Both the position numbers and the translations under genes were made by a program. DNA of 57,996 bases from positions 1 through 57,996 of the forward strand of contig JABVXU010000354.1 of the NCBI GenBank assembly GCA_013365365.1, written 5' to 3'. Numbering within the stretch: the first letter of the stretch is position 1; the number at the start of each line of letters is the position of its first letter. Shown here piece by piece: positions 25,757 to 38,170 of the stretch. The DNA is from Cruorifilaria tuberocauda. Taxonomy: Eukaryota > Nematoda > Chromadorea > Rhabditida > Onchocercidae. The notes beneath the pieces were generated by a model. It was not told the DNA's origin and did not search any database. It worked only from the letters and a program-made list of their open reading frames with translations.

Positions 25757-28700
25757 TTAAGATATCACTGTGTCAGAATATCCTGGGCTGTAGGGTCCTG
25801 CGCTATCGATGAACCAAGAAACGAAAAACGTGAACATTATCCCGCATGTTATGCCTGCAATAAATGTACTATTCAAATCTTCTACATTTTTTCTCGCATT
25901 TTAATATTTTATAAATGTAACAGAGAAGACTGAAGTATTCAGTTAAAACTTTCGTGATTTGGATGCTTCTCCGAAAGTATGATGAAGCAGCAAAAATGTC
26001 AGTAGAATTATGCTGTGTGCTATTATATTTCTTATTCACAGTTCAATCATGTATTTAACGAGGCCGATATCTTCCAAAAGATACCCGTGATGTGAACACA
26101 TGTTCGATACCTAATAGTTTACACTCTCGGATTTAACACAATTCATATTTTTTTCCTCATATAAATTCAGGAATTTGTATATCAAAGAAATGAAAATAAC
26201 GAAGACCAAAAATGAGGAAGAACGCTGCTATCATGCCTGCAACTGTTGACTTGGATGGTTCCACTATCCTAAATGAAATAATTTAGGGCTATGCGTTTCT
26301 TTGTTAAAATAATTCACTGGAAACAATCAGTACCGTGATTGCGACATGTAATACAAAGCAAGCATCATTAATAGTAAGGTATATGAAATATGAAATTAGG
26401 TTTACCTTGGAACATACATCATTATAACGGAGCTGAAGTATCCGCTTGTAAGGGACATAGCGACTGCAAAAATGATGTAAATCCATACGTTGTAGAACCA
26501 TACATTCCAAGTTCGATATTCAGGACGGAAGTAACAGAATATCAACAGCGGAATAAATGCAATGCGTGCAATTACTGGAACAACCACCCACTTTGGTGAT
26601 GGCTGAAATTTGGCTCACAAATTTAATTTTATCTTCAAGACAAAATTTCAAATAAGTCTCCGAAGTCATTTTAAAAATGACAGACCCACTGCACAAAACC
26701 AGCCAGAAATGATCCAGCGGCAGCAAAGAAATTGAACAGCAGATATGCTGTGACCGGAGTGAACAGCTTCTCTGTAAATTTGCTAATTAAATATCAAAAG
26801 CATCAGATTCAAGTCTTAAATTCTACTAAACAGATGTTGTTTCTGGTCGGTATAGAAATCCTCAAATATGTCTGAAAGCAAAACTAAAAACTGAGTTGGT
26901 CGTTGATAACTTATCGACTCAAGAAAAGAATTATGAGCTCAATCTAATGACCAGAATGGGCATCAAGTGTGGCGGAACGCTTAATAATCAGAGGAAATCC
27001 TTCTTTACTACCATCCAATATAAATTTCTTCTGATGTGGGGTTGTTTTTTAAACAATAACTCTTATATTTCTCAAATTCAAACTGGGAATGAACTTTTCT
27101 AGTTCTTTATTAAATTTTCGCATAAGATAATTAAAGCCTTTTGTTGTTCATAACTATTTGCTATTAATTTAACTAGCACCACCGCTATGATTCTGTTCAT
27201 CTGCCAAAGAGAAATTTCGAGCAAAGTACAGAAGTACCTGGTATGAAAAAGTCATATTCTCCGCTTTTACTGTAGTATTTGATGTCAGCCATTACTACAG
27301 GAAACAATATCAATGTAACGAAAAACACACACCACACATTGAAACATTGAATCCAAATCTGAAAGTGCGCTAGTTCCATAATAACATACTACGATTATCG
27401 AATAATAAAACAAGTTTTTAATTCAAGAGGATAAATCTGTAGAGAACTAAGGAACTGCTCTAAAGAATGCTGAACAATTCCAAAAATAATTTATAATCAA
27501 TTATGTCCATTTATTTTGAGTTGGTAAATGCTTAATTGATTTTTGCCGTATTTTGGAATCAATTTGTCAGTGAATAGAAGTCAATCCTGTAGTTGACATC
27601 TATAGGTTTCATGACCACATTTTTGCTAACTGCTCAATCTTGAAGTAAAAAAACTATGCCCAGAATCCTTGGAACAAATCAGTAATTTCAGAAGTCGATA
27701 CCATTAGGCAAATATGCTCGTAGTTACTTAAACTTTTGACCTAAATTTTTAAAAAACTCAAATTAATGGAAACAGAAGTAAGAAGCCAACCTTTCTGAAA
27801 ACTTGGAAGTATAACCTCAGTTTTGTCTTCAAACCTGTTTTTGACACTGCTCTATTCATTTCAATCCCATCCGTGATTATTCCATCTATAGTGTTGATTC
27901 TTTCTAAGTGCTGGCCCTCTTCATTTGAGTTCTTATCATCGTGTTTTCTTGCTTTTTTCATATAGTACTTGTAAAACTCCTGAAATCATGCTTTATAATT
28001 TATATAAGTTATTTCCAACCTCTAGCCACTGAGATACAAAAAATTTTATTTTCAAACATACAAGTTTTTGTAGTACGAATATTGATCCAAAACAAGCACA
28101 AATTGTCAACAAAGAAATCAAAAAATAGAAGAACGCCGCCATCCATATATTTTTTGCAACTGAAACATATCAACCATCGTCACGAAGCATAGCTTATTTC
28201 GTTACCGTTTCATAACGGCAACAGTGACTAATGACCATTTATTAATATAGCTTAAATGTTTAACTGAACTGTTTAAAATGGTTTAAAAAATCCTTTCGAA
28301 GCCATTACTCAGAATAGGCATATTATTATTCTCGCGCAACCCACATTACTTAAAACCTGAAGGACAAGAATAAACAAGATTTGTTTGATGAGGAGTGAGT
28401 ACTTGATGTGCTTCCGTATTTGTAAATATTTGTTAACGAATATTTCTATTTCCAAATATCTTGATTTTTTTAATTTTTGACTTCGTATTTTATTATTGAA
28501 GGATTCTACTTGTTGAGAGGCAAGGGTAATCTCTTGCAGCCGAGTTAGTTTTGAACTAAGACAGTAATCATTTTGTTTCTGTCCATAATTTGAAATACCT
28601 ATGAACTAACAGTAAGTGGCAGCGCAGAAAGATTAATAAATTAATATAAGTTTGAAACTGATCATTTCTTTCATTAATATTCCTCAATCAAAGAAGAATT

Positions 28701-30562
28701 TAGACGTAAAATGTAACTAACCAACAAGTGTTACGATATTTACGACGGATACAAATGTACCGCATATGTTGCTACCCAGTATCAGAGCGTTAGTATATTG
28801 AGGCGGAAAGTTCGCGGTTAAACCATAGAGTGAACCTTGATAAACGCCATTAGCTGCATTTAATAATACCACTGTGATCATCGTAATAAAGAAAAATGCA
28901 CTTATCACTGAAAAGAATGAATTAAACACTAAAGAAGATTAAAAATCACTTCAATAAACAAAAAAATACGAAAATTTAAAGTTACCATCCGGGAACGACA
29001 TTAACGCTGGTCAAAGAAACGAAAACTTACTGTGAGAAGTGTTAATAAAGGTGAATATGAGTGTAATCAGAATTATAATAGCTAGAGCAAAAAGAGAAAA
29101 TCCAATTCTCCGCCTGAGACTGCCCCTGCAATTATTGAAAAAAACTTGAAAACTCCATAAAGCTTAAATGCCATCATCTTAAGTCAAACCACACACTTTC
29201 AATGTATCTATTGTTCCAGTTTGTTCCGTTTTATCGATGGTATATTAGATTCGTAACTTAAAATCATCACTAGAAATAACGAAGACCGATATAGCTAGTG
29301 CAACAGGTACCAATCAAATTCAATTATCTAATTATCTAATTCAACGCACCCCTTAGTTAGACTATGCATCTCGGGCATCTGCCAGCAAGTCTCGTTCTTT
29401 GCAGTTCTTCTGCATCATTTTTTATAGTATAAACTTGTTGAATAGAAGGAAAAAGAAAGAGGAAATTTTCTGAATAAACAGATACGAAAAGTTTTGAAAT
29501 AGTACATACTCGATCTGGACGAATAAGTTGATCAGATTAAGTAGCAAGGCCGGTATCTGAGAAGCAAGACCAAGATAAGCCAAAAAGTGAAGAGCGTAAT
29601 CAGTTTTATGCACAACGCCATCGGCACTTATCTTTGCGAATTTATAGTCCACATAATACTATAAGTCACAATGTTAATGAGAGATTTCTTCACTAACTTT
29701 GAGCTTGTAAATCTCTTGCACAACAATAGCCAAATAAGCTTAACACAAGCTAAATAAACTCATGGTTAGATAATTCTGCATCGTACTTTATTTAAACTAC
29801 TTTGAATGTGCTAGTAACACGAACAAGGACTTACAGATTGTAAACTACAAGAATATCAGGATATTCTTCAATTCAAATGATTTTATATAAGATTTTGAGG
29901 TTTTCGAAGAGAATCATTCCATCCAAAAATTTAAATAATTTAGGATCTGTGACATATCTATCAATGTATCAAGTTTTTCTGCAAATGTTGCGCTTCTTTC
30001 TCTTTAAATTTTGGTTTTGCTTCGATTCAGTGCCGAGATTACTTATCAGTATTTTTAACAACCACAGAACGCGAATTAATGTAACATAGTTCATCTGTTA
30101 CATTAAAAAAGCAGTGTAAACTAATATCACATAAAAAAGTACCAACTGTAATCTTTTCATTTTTTATGTTAAATTATATATATATGGGGTTAGGTTGCAT
30201 CTACAATGACAATAGCTGTATGTTTCAAAATCAACATAAGTAAATTGAAGTAAATCCAAATCTTGGACTATAAATGTTAATGTTTAGAAAATTTGATATC
30301 TTATCGCAAGTAATACTTCCTCAGCGATGTTGTAGAAAACAGTAAATAGTTCCCAACAAATTACTTTGTAAATCCTTTATCAATTTTTTGCATGCTAGAA
30401 ACACATAAATGACTGTTTGGTTTAAAACATATTACAATGCAAACTTACAGAGGGAGCAATTGTAATGAACATGTTCCATGGCATTAAAACGCCTATCCCA
30501 TGAAGTAATAAAATAAAATATACAGCATTGTATTTGTCTGCAGGAGGTTTATCCATTAGCAT
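25757..30562 (-). CDS. Equilibrative nucleoside transporter (SLC29/ENT), 11 exons
   Basis: ENTs are polytopic membrane proteins with 11 TM segments that move nucleosides down their gradient. Exons in order: 30562-30449, 29658-29510, 29125-29031, 28907-28722, 28159-28062, 27979-27791, 27358-27238, 26771-26686, 26602-26406, 26268-26207, 25854-25757. All phases match and give 464 residues, the usual ENT length. TM1 carries HGIGVLMPWNMFITIAPS (family pattern GxGxLLPWNxF), and TM4 has NGVYQGSLYGLTANFPPQYT. A charged cytoplasmic loop at about 220-275 sits between the two halves, as in the family. TM10-11 read TSGYFSSVIMMYVPR and GMIAAFFLIFGITCGIMFTF. An acceptor-like TTTGTATTTAG at about 30596 precedes the exon holding the ATG, so trans-splicing there or a further 5' exon are both possible. 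I do not assign an ent number. Confidence 0.92.
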
Positions 30563-31360
30563 ATCAATCTGCTTCCACAGAAACGTTAACTTATACTAAA
30601 TACAAAATAACAACAGTATAAGTTTCATTGACTGGAAATTTGATATCTTAATCATATTTTCATAATACTGTTCAAAAACTTTGTACGAAACAAGAACATT
30701 TTCAATAAATCATTAATAATTTCATCTGCATTTATCAATCCTATTCATCAAAAACTCAGATGACTTATTAAAATAACCATATTTTTCACTTCTGCCAATA
30801 ATCCATTTTTCGAATTTGTGAAAGGAATATTTATTTTTTGGAAGAAATAGATATATCCTAAAGTATGACATAAGAAATTTGTCAACTAATTGACGTATGG
30901 ATAAGGAAAGCAAATAATGAATAAGACAGCGCTTATTAAGATACGGAGCAGATTGGAAAAATAAATTTAACAAACGGTTCAGTACTGTAATTGATTAGTT
31001 AACATAATGTAAACCTAAACGATCCGCTCATCAATTAATTAGTGAACAATGCTTTCCACAATAAGTAATCGCTGCTCAACTTGGAATTATTGCAAAGCAG
31101 TCTCTCTCTATAAATACATTTTCAGTAAGGAATTCTTGTTATGCTCTCTCACTTCTCATTTTTAAACGATAATTTACAGAAATGTTCCCTATATCACTGA
31201 TATCAATAATTCATTCCTTTTATTATAAAGCGGTTGTACATAAAGTGATGAAACTTTGATCAGAAATCGATCGGTCGTTTTATCGTTTTAATGCACTAAA
31301 TAAGATATTTGATTTTCGAATTTTAATCAACTTGAAGAAGAAGCGTAAAATGAGAGCAGA

Positions 31361-31404
31361 AATTAGAATGAGTCAGATGATATAAATTAGAATGAGTCAA
31401 ATGG
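31361..31404. repeat. Imperfect 24-bp-period direct repeat
   Basis: AATTAGAATGAGTCA occurs at 31361 and again at 31385, followed by GATGA and AATGG respectively. It is a short tandem duplication in the ENT upstream region. Confidence 0.8.
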
Positions 31405-32168
31405 CTGTAGGCAACTTTCCACTGACGTAGAAGTTAATTATTATTATTTCACATTGAAAAATTCGACCTTTAATCAAACAAAATTCGTTATTATTAGAAA
31501 ATGACACATATTTCAGCGCAGAAATCATGTTTTATGCAACCAACAAACAAGATATTCGTGGTCCATAAAAGTCTTCAACCCTATTCTCAGATTAATTCAA
31601 CACTGTTCATGAACAACGTTTCTGACTGGTTACTTTTCAATATATTAAGCACGTATATCCAAAATTTGAAGAAAAATAAAATAAAATTTATGATAATGGA
31701 ATATTTTTACTTCACGGAAATGTTTGTCTCCATGAACAGCTTTTTTTAAATCGCATATTAGAAGACAAACTTGAACTACCGCACCAATACATCATATATT
31801 CAGAATAAGTCTCTGCCATAACAGTTCTCAAAATTCACCAAATTTCAGATAGTTTCTCTGTTATGTTTAGTCAAAAAAATTTCGAATCATATCGGTCATC
31901 TCATCAGTAACGTTTTTTTGTCTAAAAACATCGAAAACAAGTAAAAAACTGTCACTATATGAGGTAGTCTTAGTGATAAAAAACTTCACAGTACTGGTTT
32001 TAAGGAAGCAAAACAATATTTCAGGCCTGGAGTAAACATTCGCAAAACAGAGTTCCTACAGTGTAATGGAGTCAAAAGTCAAAGTAGATCAATCAAATAA
32101 CGTGTAAAGAAAAAACATTCAACATCAATACAATCGTAAGAGAATAATGGAATGACGGAGCACAAAAT

Positions 32169-32197
32169 TTTAGCACATTTAGCACAATTTTAGCACA
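32169..32197. repeat. Cluster of three TTAGCACA units
   Basis: TTAGCACA is repeated three times within about 30 bp, and a ten-G run follows at 32212-32221. This looks like slippage-type simple sequence. Confidence 0.7.
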
Positions 32198-35100
32198 AAA
32201 TCAACAAAACTGGGGGGGGGGAGGGATCAGGAAAATATGGGCAGTTAGAGTGACGTGAAATGGCGTAATCACGTAATCAACATAATCAGTTAATAAGCTT
32301 GACTTTCTGAGTAAAGGACTTCATTCCATTTTGTTCAGATTCATGTCCAAGCAAAAATTATTAATCCAGAAATACTGATTTGCGCCAAATTCTGTTAATA
32401 ACGGTGGAAGCGGGAAAAACAGGACGTAGGGACGTTCATTAATTTATGTTGATAGAGGTAGAAGCTGCTGCTTTTTTAATGCTTCGCAATTATAATTCTG
32501 CGCATCGGATGGAAGAGGAAAGAGGGAAGGTCGAACAGGAAGCGAAGGAAACAAAGGTATGCTTGTGTCATCCCGGCATAAACCGCAGAAATCGGTGGCG
32601 CCAATCAATCATACTCTTTTCGTGTTATGATTGCTCATTTCTACCCTCCTCTATGTGTCTTCACACTGTATCCGAACTGTTAGCAAAATGAAAATGCCAT
32701 TTTAATATTTATTTTCATCGATTTTATTTAGTGAAAGCTATTCACATTTAGCTATTTCAATTTACACCCCAGCTTCTGACTCTTATCAGTTGCTCTATGT
32801 GTTCTGAGGAAATATCGAATATTTTGTTTAGGGTTATTTCATGAACTTTTCCATTGGAAAGCAATCGTTACAATAGTCCACCAATTAAACAAATCTTTAA
32901 TTTTTGAAACATCCATTTTTTTGGAAATAAAACAGAGATGTTGAAAATTAGGAACCGATGCTATGAGTGATGTAATGGACCATTCCGAACAGTTTTGCTG
33001 TCGGTCTGCATTGTCAGTGCCCAAAACACAGCCTCCTCAAATGTACATTACTGACCTATCTAGAGAGTAAACGGAAGAAAAATTGGACATCATGTAAACA
33101 AATGAAAGTGAATCATATAATTTCAAATAATTCCCTCCAAAATGAACCAATATATTTTTGAAAAACATGCGTCTAAATTGTTCATAGGAAAGAAATATTT
33201 TACGCCATAGTACTTAAATTTCAAATCAACTGATGATTTATATTTATAAAACATCAGAAATTCTCAACATTTCTGTATAAACGAAACACAGTGTTGAATT
33301 TTTAAAATTCGGATTAAGAAATAAATTTTATGATTCATCAGAAGGGCATAAAATCCTGATGTAACTCAATTATTCTGGAGGAAAATAGTTCGTATTAATT
33401 TTCTACTTTCCGGCAATTATCTTTCTGTTTTATAGCCAAAAAGAACCAAAAAAAATGAAAATTGATTTTTGACCTCTATTCCGATAGTTGTAACATGTTG
33501 TTACTTACCTCATTGTTTACGGGAGTGGATCTTATGACTAGTGTTATCTTCCTATGCCTGTAAAAAAGCATAAGGTTGAAATAATGGAACATAAAATGCT
33601 ATGAATAAACATTTACATTTCTTGAATGAGAAAAGTGCTAGAAAGAATGAGAAAATCTGTTAACACTCGTTAACAATTCTAATTTTAATGTCAAAAAAAA
33701 TGTGAAATTGTTAGAAGTGAAATAATGACCTAATTTAATACATTTTCCAGCAGCACCTTGTTTAATTTTGATTTTACGGAAGTGTTAAGTAGAAAAAAAA
33801 GAGTAAATATTGTTTATCTTTTGTAAACAGAAAAATTTTTTTTATGGGGAAAGCATTGGAAGTTGAAAGGATCGATGACAGTTTAAAAAGCAATACAACT
33901 TGCTATCATTCCCATTATCGACACAGATATTGAAAGAATAGTGCAAGTTCTTGAATGGCGCGGTACTTACTGGCTCAATAAATCAATCTGATAATCAACA
34001 TGTTAATTAATCGCAGTTTGCTTTCACCGAAGGAAACGACAGTTCGAAGAAAAAAGATTTCAAATGCGACTGAAAATTATTTCCGTGATTTAAAGAAATC
34101 GATAGATATCAGCAACAACCTAATTTTCATACAACTATATGCTAGCATGCTAAGTCTTGCAATCGCAATCAAAAAATTTGAGGTAAAACAGATTTGCTTG
34201 CAATGCTCGTTCACTACTGTTATGATTTTTTCGAGGAAGGCACATTTTGCAATATGATCAGATGGCTTTCATAATTTATCCGGAAACGATGAGTTCACTT
34301 CTCAAGTTTTGCTTCGTAAAAGCGGAGTTTTTTTAATCTAATTTTGAAAATCGATTTGAAATCCACACATATGCTCAATTTTGCAGTGTGGAAGGTGGAA
34401 GAATAGTCACAGATATGTACATGTACCTGAGAAATGTTTCATGAAGTCAGAAATTACTGTGTTCAACGTGAAATAACCAGGAAGGAAGGAAACAGCGGAA
34501 TGTAGAACGCTCGCCATTTTTTAATGATGAAATGAAGCGAAGTGAGTTGTTTGGATAATAGGCAATCATCGATTTATTACAAAGCATTCTGGAAGGCTGC
34601 TGGGCCAGCTACTACTGCGGCAACTCCAAGATATCATCCTTTGTCCTTTCATCTCGTCATTCTAGCCGAACCCAGCGATGATGGAAGAAAACCAGACCGA
34701 TTTCAGTGTGAGCACATCACTCTCCGGAAAGGCCATATGCAATTTTGCTTTCGCAACAACATTTTGATACCATTGTGTTCCGGTATCACCATATTTTTTT
34801 GATCTCTGCTCTGATCTCTTTATCAGTTTCGAAGATAGATCCGATAACTTTACGATGAAATTGATTTTTGAATTACACAGAAAAAATTTGTTGTATCTCT
34901 CTGCTTTATGTTGGTATAACAGTTTTCTATGTATGACTATTATATGCTTTCTGATCTGAAGACGACAGTGAAAATAAATATCATGATAAAATAAATATCA
35001 CTTTAATACTGTTCAAGGGAGTGCGAGTTTGACTTGTGGATATTTACGACGATGAAATAACTCGTAGGTGCTTTTTTCCACTTCTTTTTTTTCGTAGTTT

Positions 35101-38100
35101 CTTTTTCCTTCTTCATTTAAATTAATATTGTAAAATAAATTATTGTAATCAAATCTGTAAAAATCGATAATTGTCTGAAAAAAGATTTTTCCACCGAAAA
35201 GCTTGCAATTTTATGCAAAAATAACGATATAGATATCGCATGTTGTGGGTTATTTTAAAAGTAGCATCAACCTCAATGTCGTTTTTTGATAATCATTTTG
35301 ATGACAAAACATACGAACTTCCATTTAAAGCGATGATGACGTAGTTCACTAACTTTAACAAAAATAATCACTTTATATTCCTTTAAATTTACCGATCTGA
35401 TAGTTCCTTTTTATAGATATAACCGTTCTGTCAAATGAGTGTTTTCAAGACATAAATGAAGGCCAAACTTGTACCATTCATCAATGCTTTGCGACTGAGA
35501 ATTTGACAACCAATGTCTTGAAAAAGGACAAATTTCTTTAATGTAAAATTACTTTTTTAACGTTGTCCGTATCAACTTTGTATATTAATTTTGGTAAAAA
35601 AACTTTCTGCTTTCATTGTTGTTTTTGTAAATAATAAAAAAGTTAGTTCTAAATAATAATATCACAAAAGTTCTGCGTGAGGACTAGCTATTATAACCTG
35701 CTAATATCAAACAAAATAACAACGAAAATGAGAGTTAATGGAAGCAAGAGAGAGAAAGGGGGAAGAGGGCAATAATCTGAATACTGGCTCTTTATATATT
35801 GACCATAATTTACGTCATCATAAATGGGATTTCATTCTCTGCAATGAGTATTTATTGGTTATAAATTGGATGATTATAAATGAAGCAAAGATAAGGACCG
35901 ATTGTAATGCCATGCTTTTTGCATTTGTCGTAAATTTGTTAAACCTGAAGTCTCTAATTATGAGGAGTTTGTTTTACACAAATCAGTAAATCGTCATTTT
36001 TGCTTTTGTCTATTGTTCCTCGTAACCTTCAATATGAGCATTCATTTGAAAATAATAAAAAGTGAACCAAAGCGTTATAAATATATGAAATTAACCAGCT
36101 TAGCTCTTGAAATCTATTTTTCTTTATCAATTGATAGTGATGTTACAGTTAATTAATCTTTAAAATAATTGAAATTTCAAACAATATTGCAATTTATTTG
36201 CACAAAAAATGTCCATTTGAACAGCAAATGGAACTTGACCATTCAATTTTTCATTCAAAAACACAAAAGTAAACTATCTTTGATATGTCCAGTTCCAAAT
36301 ATCAAAATTTCATAAAAGAGAAAGGAGAAACTTTTTACTGCAACAGCCACTCTTAAAATGATTTGCTTTGTATGAAAGGTAACATATAGAAACTTTATTT
36401 AAAGCTAAAATAATCTGAGAAAGATTAGAGGCAATTGAATTAACTCCTTAAAATTTTTTCTGGTATGTTGAGTGTCATTTATCAGAAACAGCGATAGCTC
36501 TATTAATTATCAAATCGCTATGATTAAAAGTACAGCACACCAAAAACCCTCGAGAAATATCTATAGTAGCATCATAATACAATATATAATTGACAGAATT
36601 CGAAGCCATAAAGGCGTTATAATAACCAAAATAGAAAGAAACTGAAATAAGGAACTATTTATTACGGTTCATCTCTTATGAGGTATATAAAACACGAAAT
36701 TAAAAATATAAATCGATAAGTTATTGGAACGTTTCCGTGAAACAATGATCCAGTCAAATAACTGAACTGATAATTATATCCAAATTGTCTGATTATTGTC
36801 TTACAACTTGCTCGATATACTTTATAATTAATTTCATCGCTAAGACTCGTAATGAATAAATGAAGAATGTTGGATTAGAAAAAAGCCAGAAAATTGTTTT
36901 ATCTTAGTGAGAATACATTGTATGCTGCTCAAATTAGTTCCAACGATTCACTTATTGCCATGTAATAATCACAATTTCAATTCCGGCATGTTCGCTTAAC
37001 GACTTCATTTCTCTAAACTGGCTTTTTCCAATTTTAGAAAGGAATCATCGGCAATTTTAATTTCATGAATTCCAGTCGATAAACGGAAATTTAAACAGCT
37101 ATATATCAATAGCAATGCTTTAAAGTAGGTAACATTGATGTGGAAATCGAGCCAATAATATTATCTTCAATTGTTTTAAAAAGCACATAATTTATGCTGC
37201 CTAAAAATTCCACGCAATCATTCTTTTATTTTAGTAAAAAAGTATCCCAGATAATATATATCTTGCTTGTCTATTCATATGTACGTTGTCCTTTGTGTTG
37301 CTGCAGTTTTCATTGCCTTCAAATTTGTAGCACTTCGAAGTTAAAATCTTAAATTGTAACTAATCTCTTCATTTATCAGGAGAAATTTATACAAGTATGA
37401 GGCTTTTATTTTCAGCATTCCCTGATTTTTTTCAAAAGTCAAACGTCACTTGCACACAATTGAAGTTATTCAACACATCTTTACTTTCCCTTATAACTCT
37501 TACCGTTCACAGCAAAGGGCACACCCTTTACTACTGCAATATTTGTTCCGCTTATCTCCATTTTTGTTCACTGAGGGAGATGTTGATCGATTATCAATAG
37601 TAATATGATTCTTCAATTCTGATCTTTTTTGAGGAAAAAAAATTGTCAATATAATGTGAATATTTTTCAATGTCACAGATCGAAGAACATGTTGAGTCGA
37701 AATATAGTAAAATCTGTTGAATGATCTTCAAATAACACTGAATTTTTTATTAGAAATCTGTCCTAATAATTCGTGATTTCGGAAAAAAAAAACGTTTGTG
37801 TAGATAAATTCCTCCAACGTATATCTCATGGAGTGAAGGTAAAGCAAACTCTAAAAAAAAAGTGAATGGATAGTTTGAAATCCCAATACGCTTTCATACT
37901 CGTATCAGACACAATAAGAAAGAAATTCCTGCAAAAAAAGATTCATGACTGAAGTCTAACGTTTAGAAAATGGTTTTTAGAAGTTTTACAGATCATGATA
38001 AGAACTACTGCATCCTATTCTCCATTCCTTCCATCCGAAATGATAACAAATTCACAAAGTAATGCAGAATTTTATATTATTAAATAATCGCAAAACGAAA

Positions 38101-38170
38101 TTTCTCTTCATATGATGTATATGAAAGCGATAAATTATTGGCGGCAATATCGCATTATATTAATTAAATT

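Larger units (their letters stand above)
30596..38170. other. Long gene-poor stretch between ENT and the co-Smad gene
   Basis: About 7.6 kb with no exon I can support. Plus-strand frames at 31501-31749, 32446-32691, 34542-34802, 35738-35989 and 37397-37600 lack splice context and family motifs. It holds the ENT promoter at its left end and the co-Smad 3' UTR at its right end, together with small direct repeats and a homopolymer G run at 32212-32221. Confidence 0.5.

Noticed and set aside
13321..30562. Possible nematode operon ENT - unknown - Lgl on the minus strand
   Set aside because: The gaps between the reading units are about 1.5-1.9 kb or more, larger than typical nematode operon spacing, and no clear SL2-type acceptor context was seen.
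32446..32691. 81-codon plus-strand frame with a charged segment
   Set aside because: No splice or family evidence, and its downstream half is low-quality; treated as chance in a slightly GC-richer patch.
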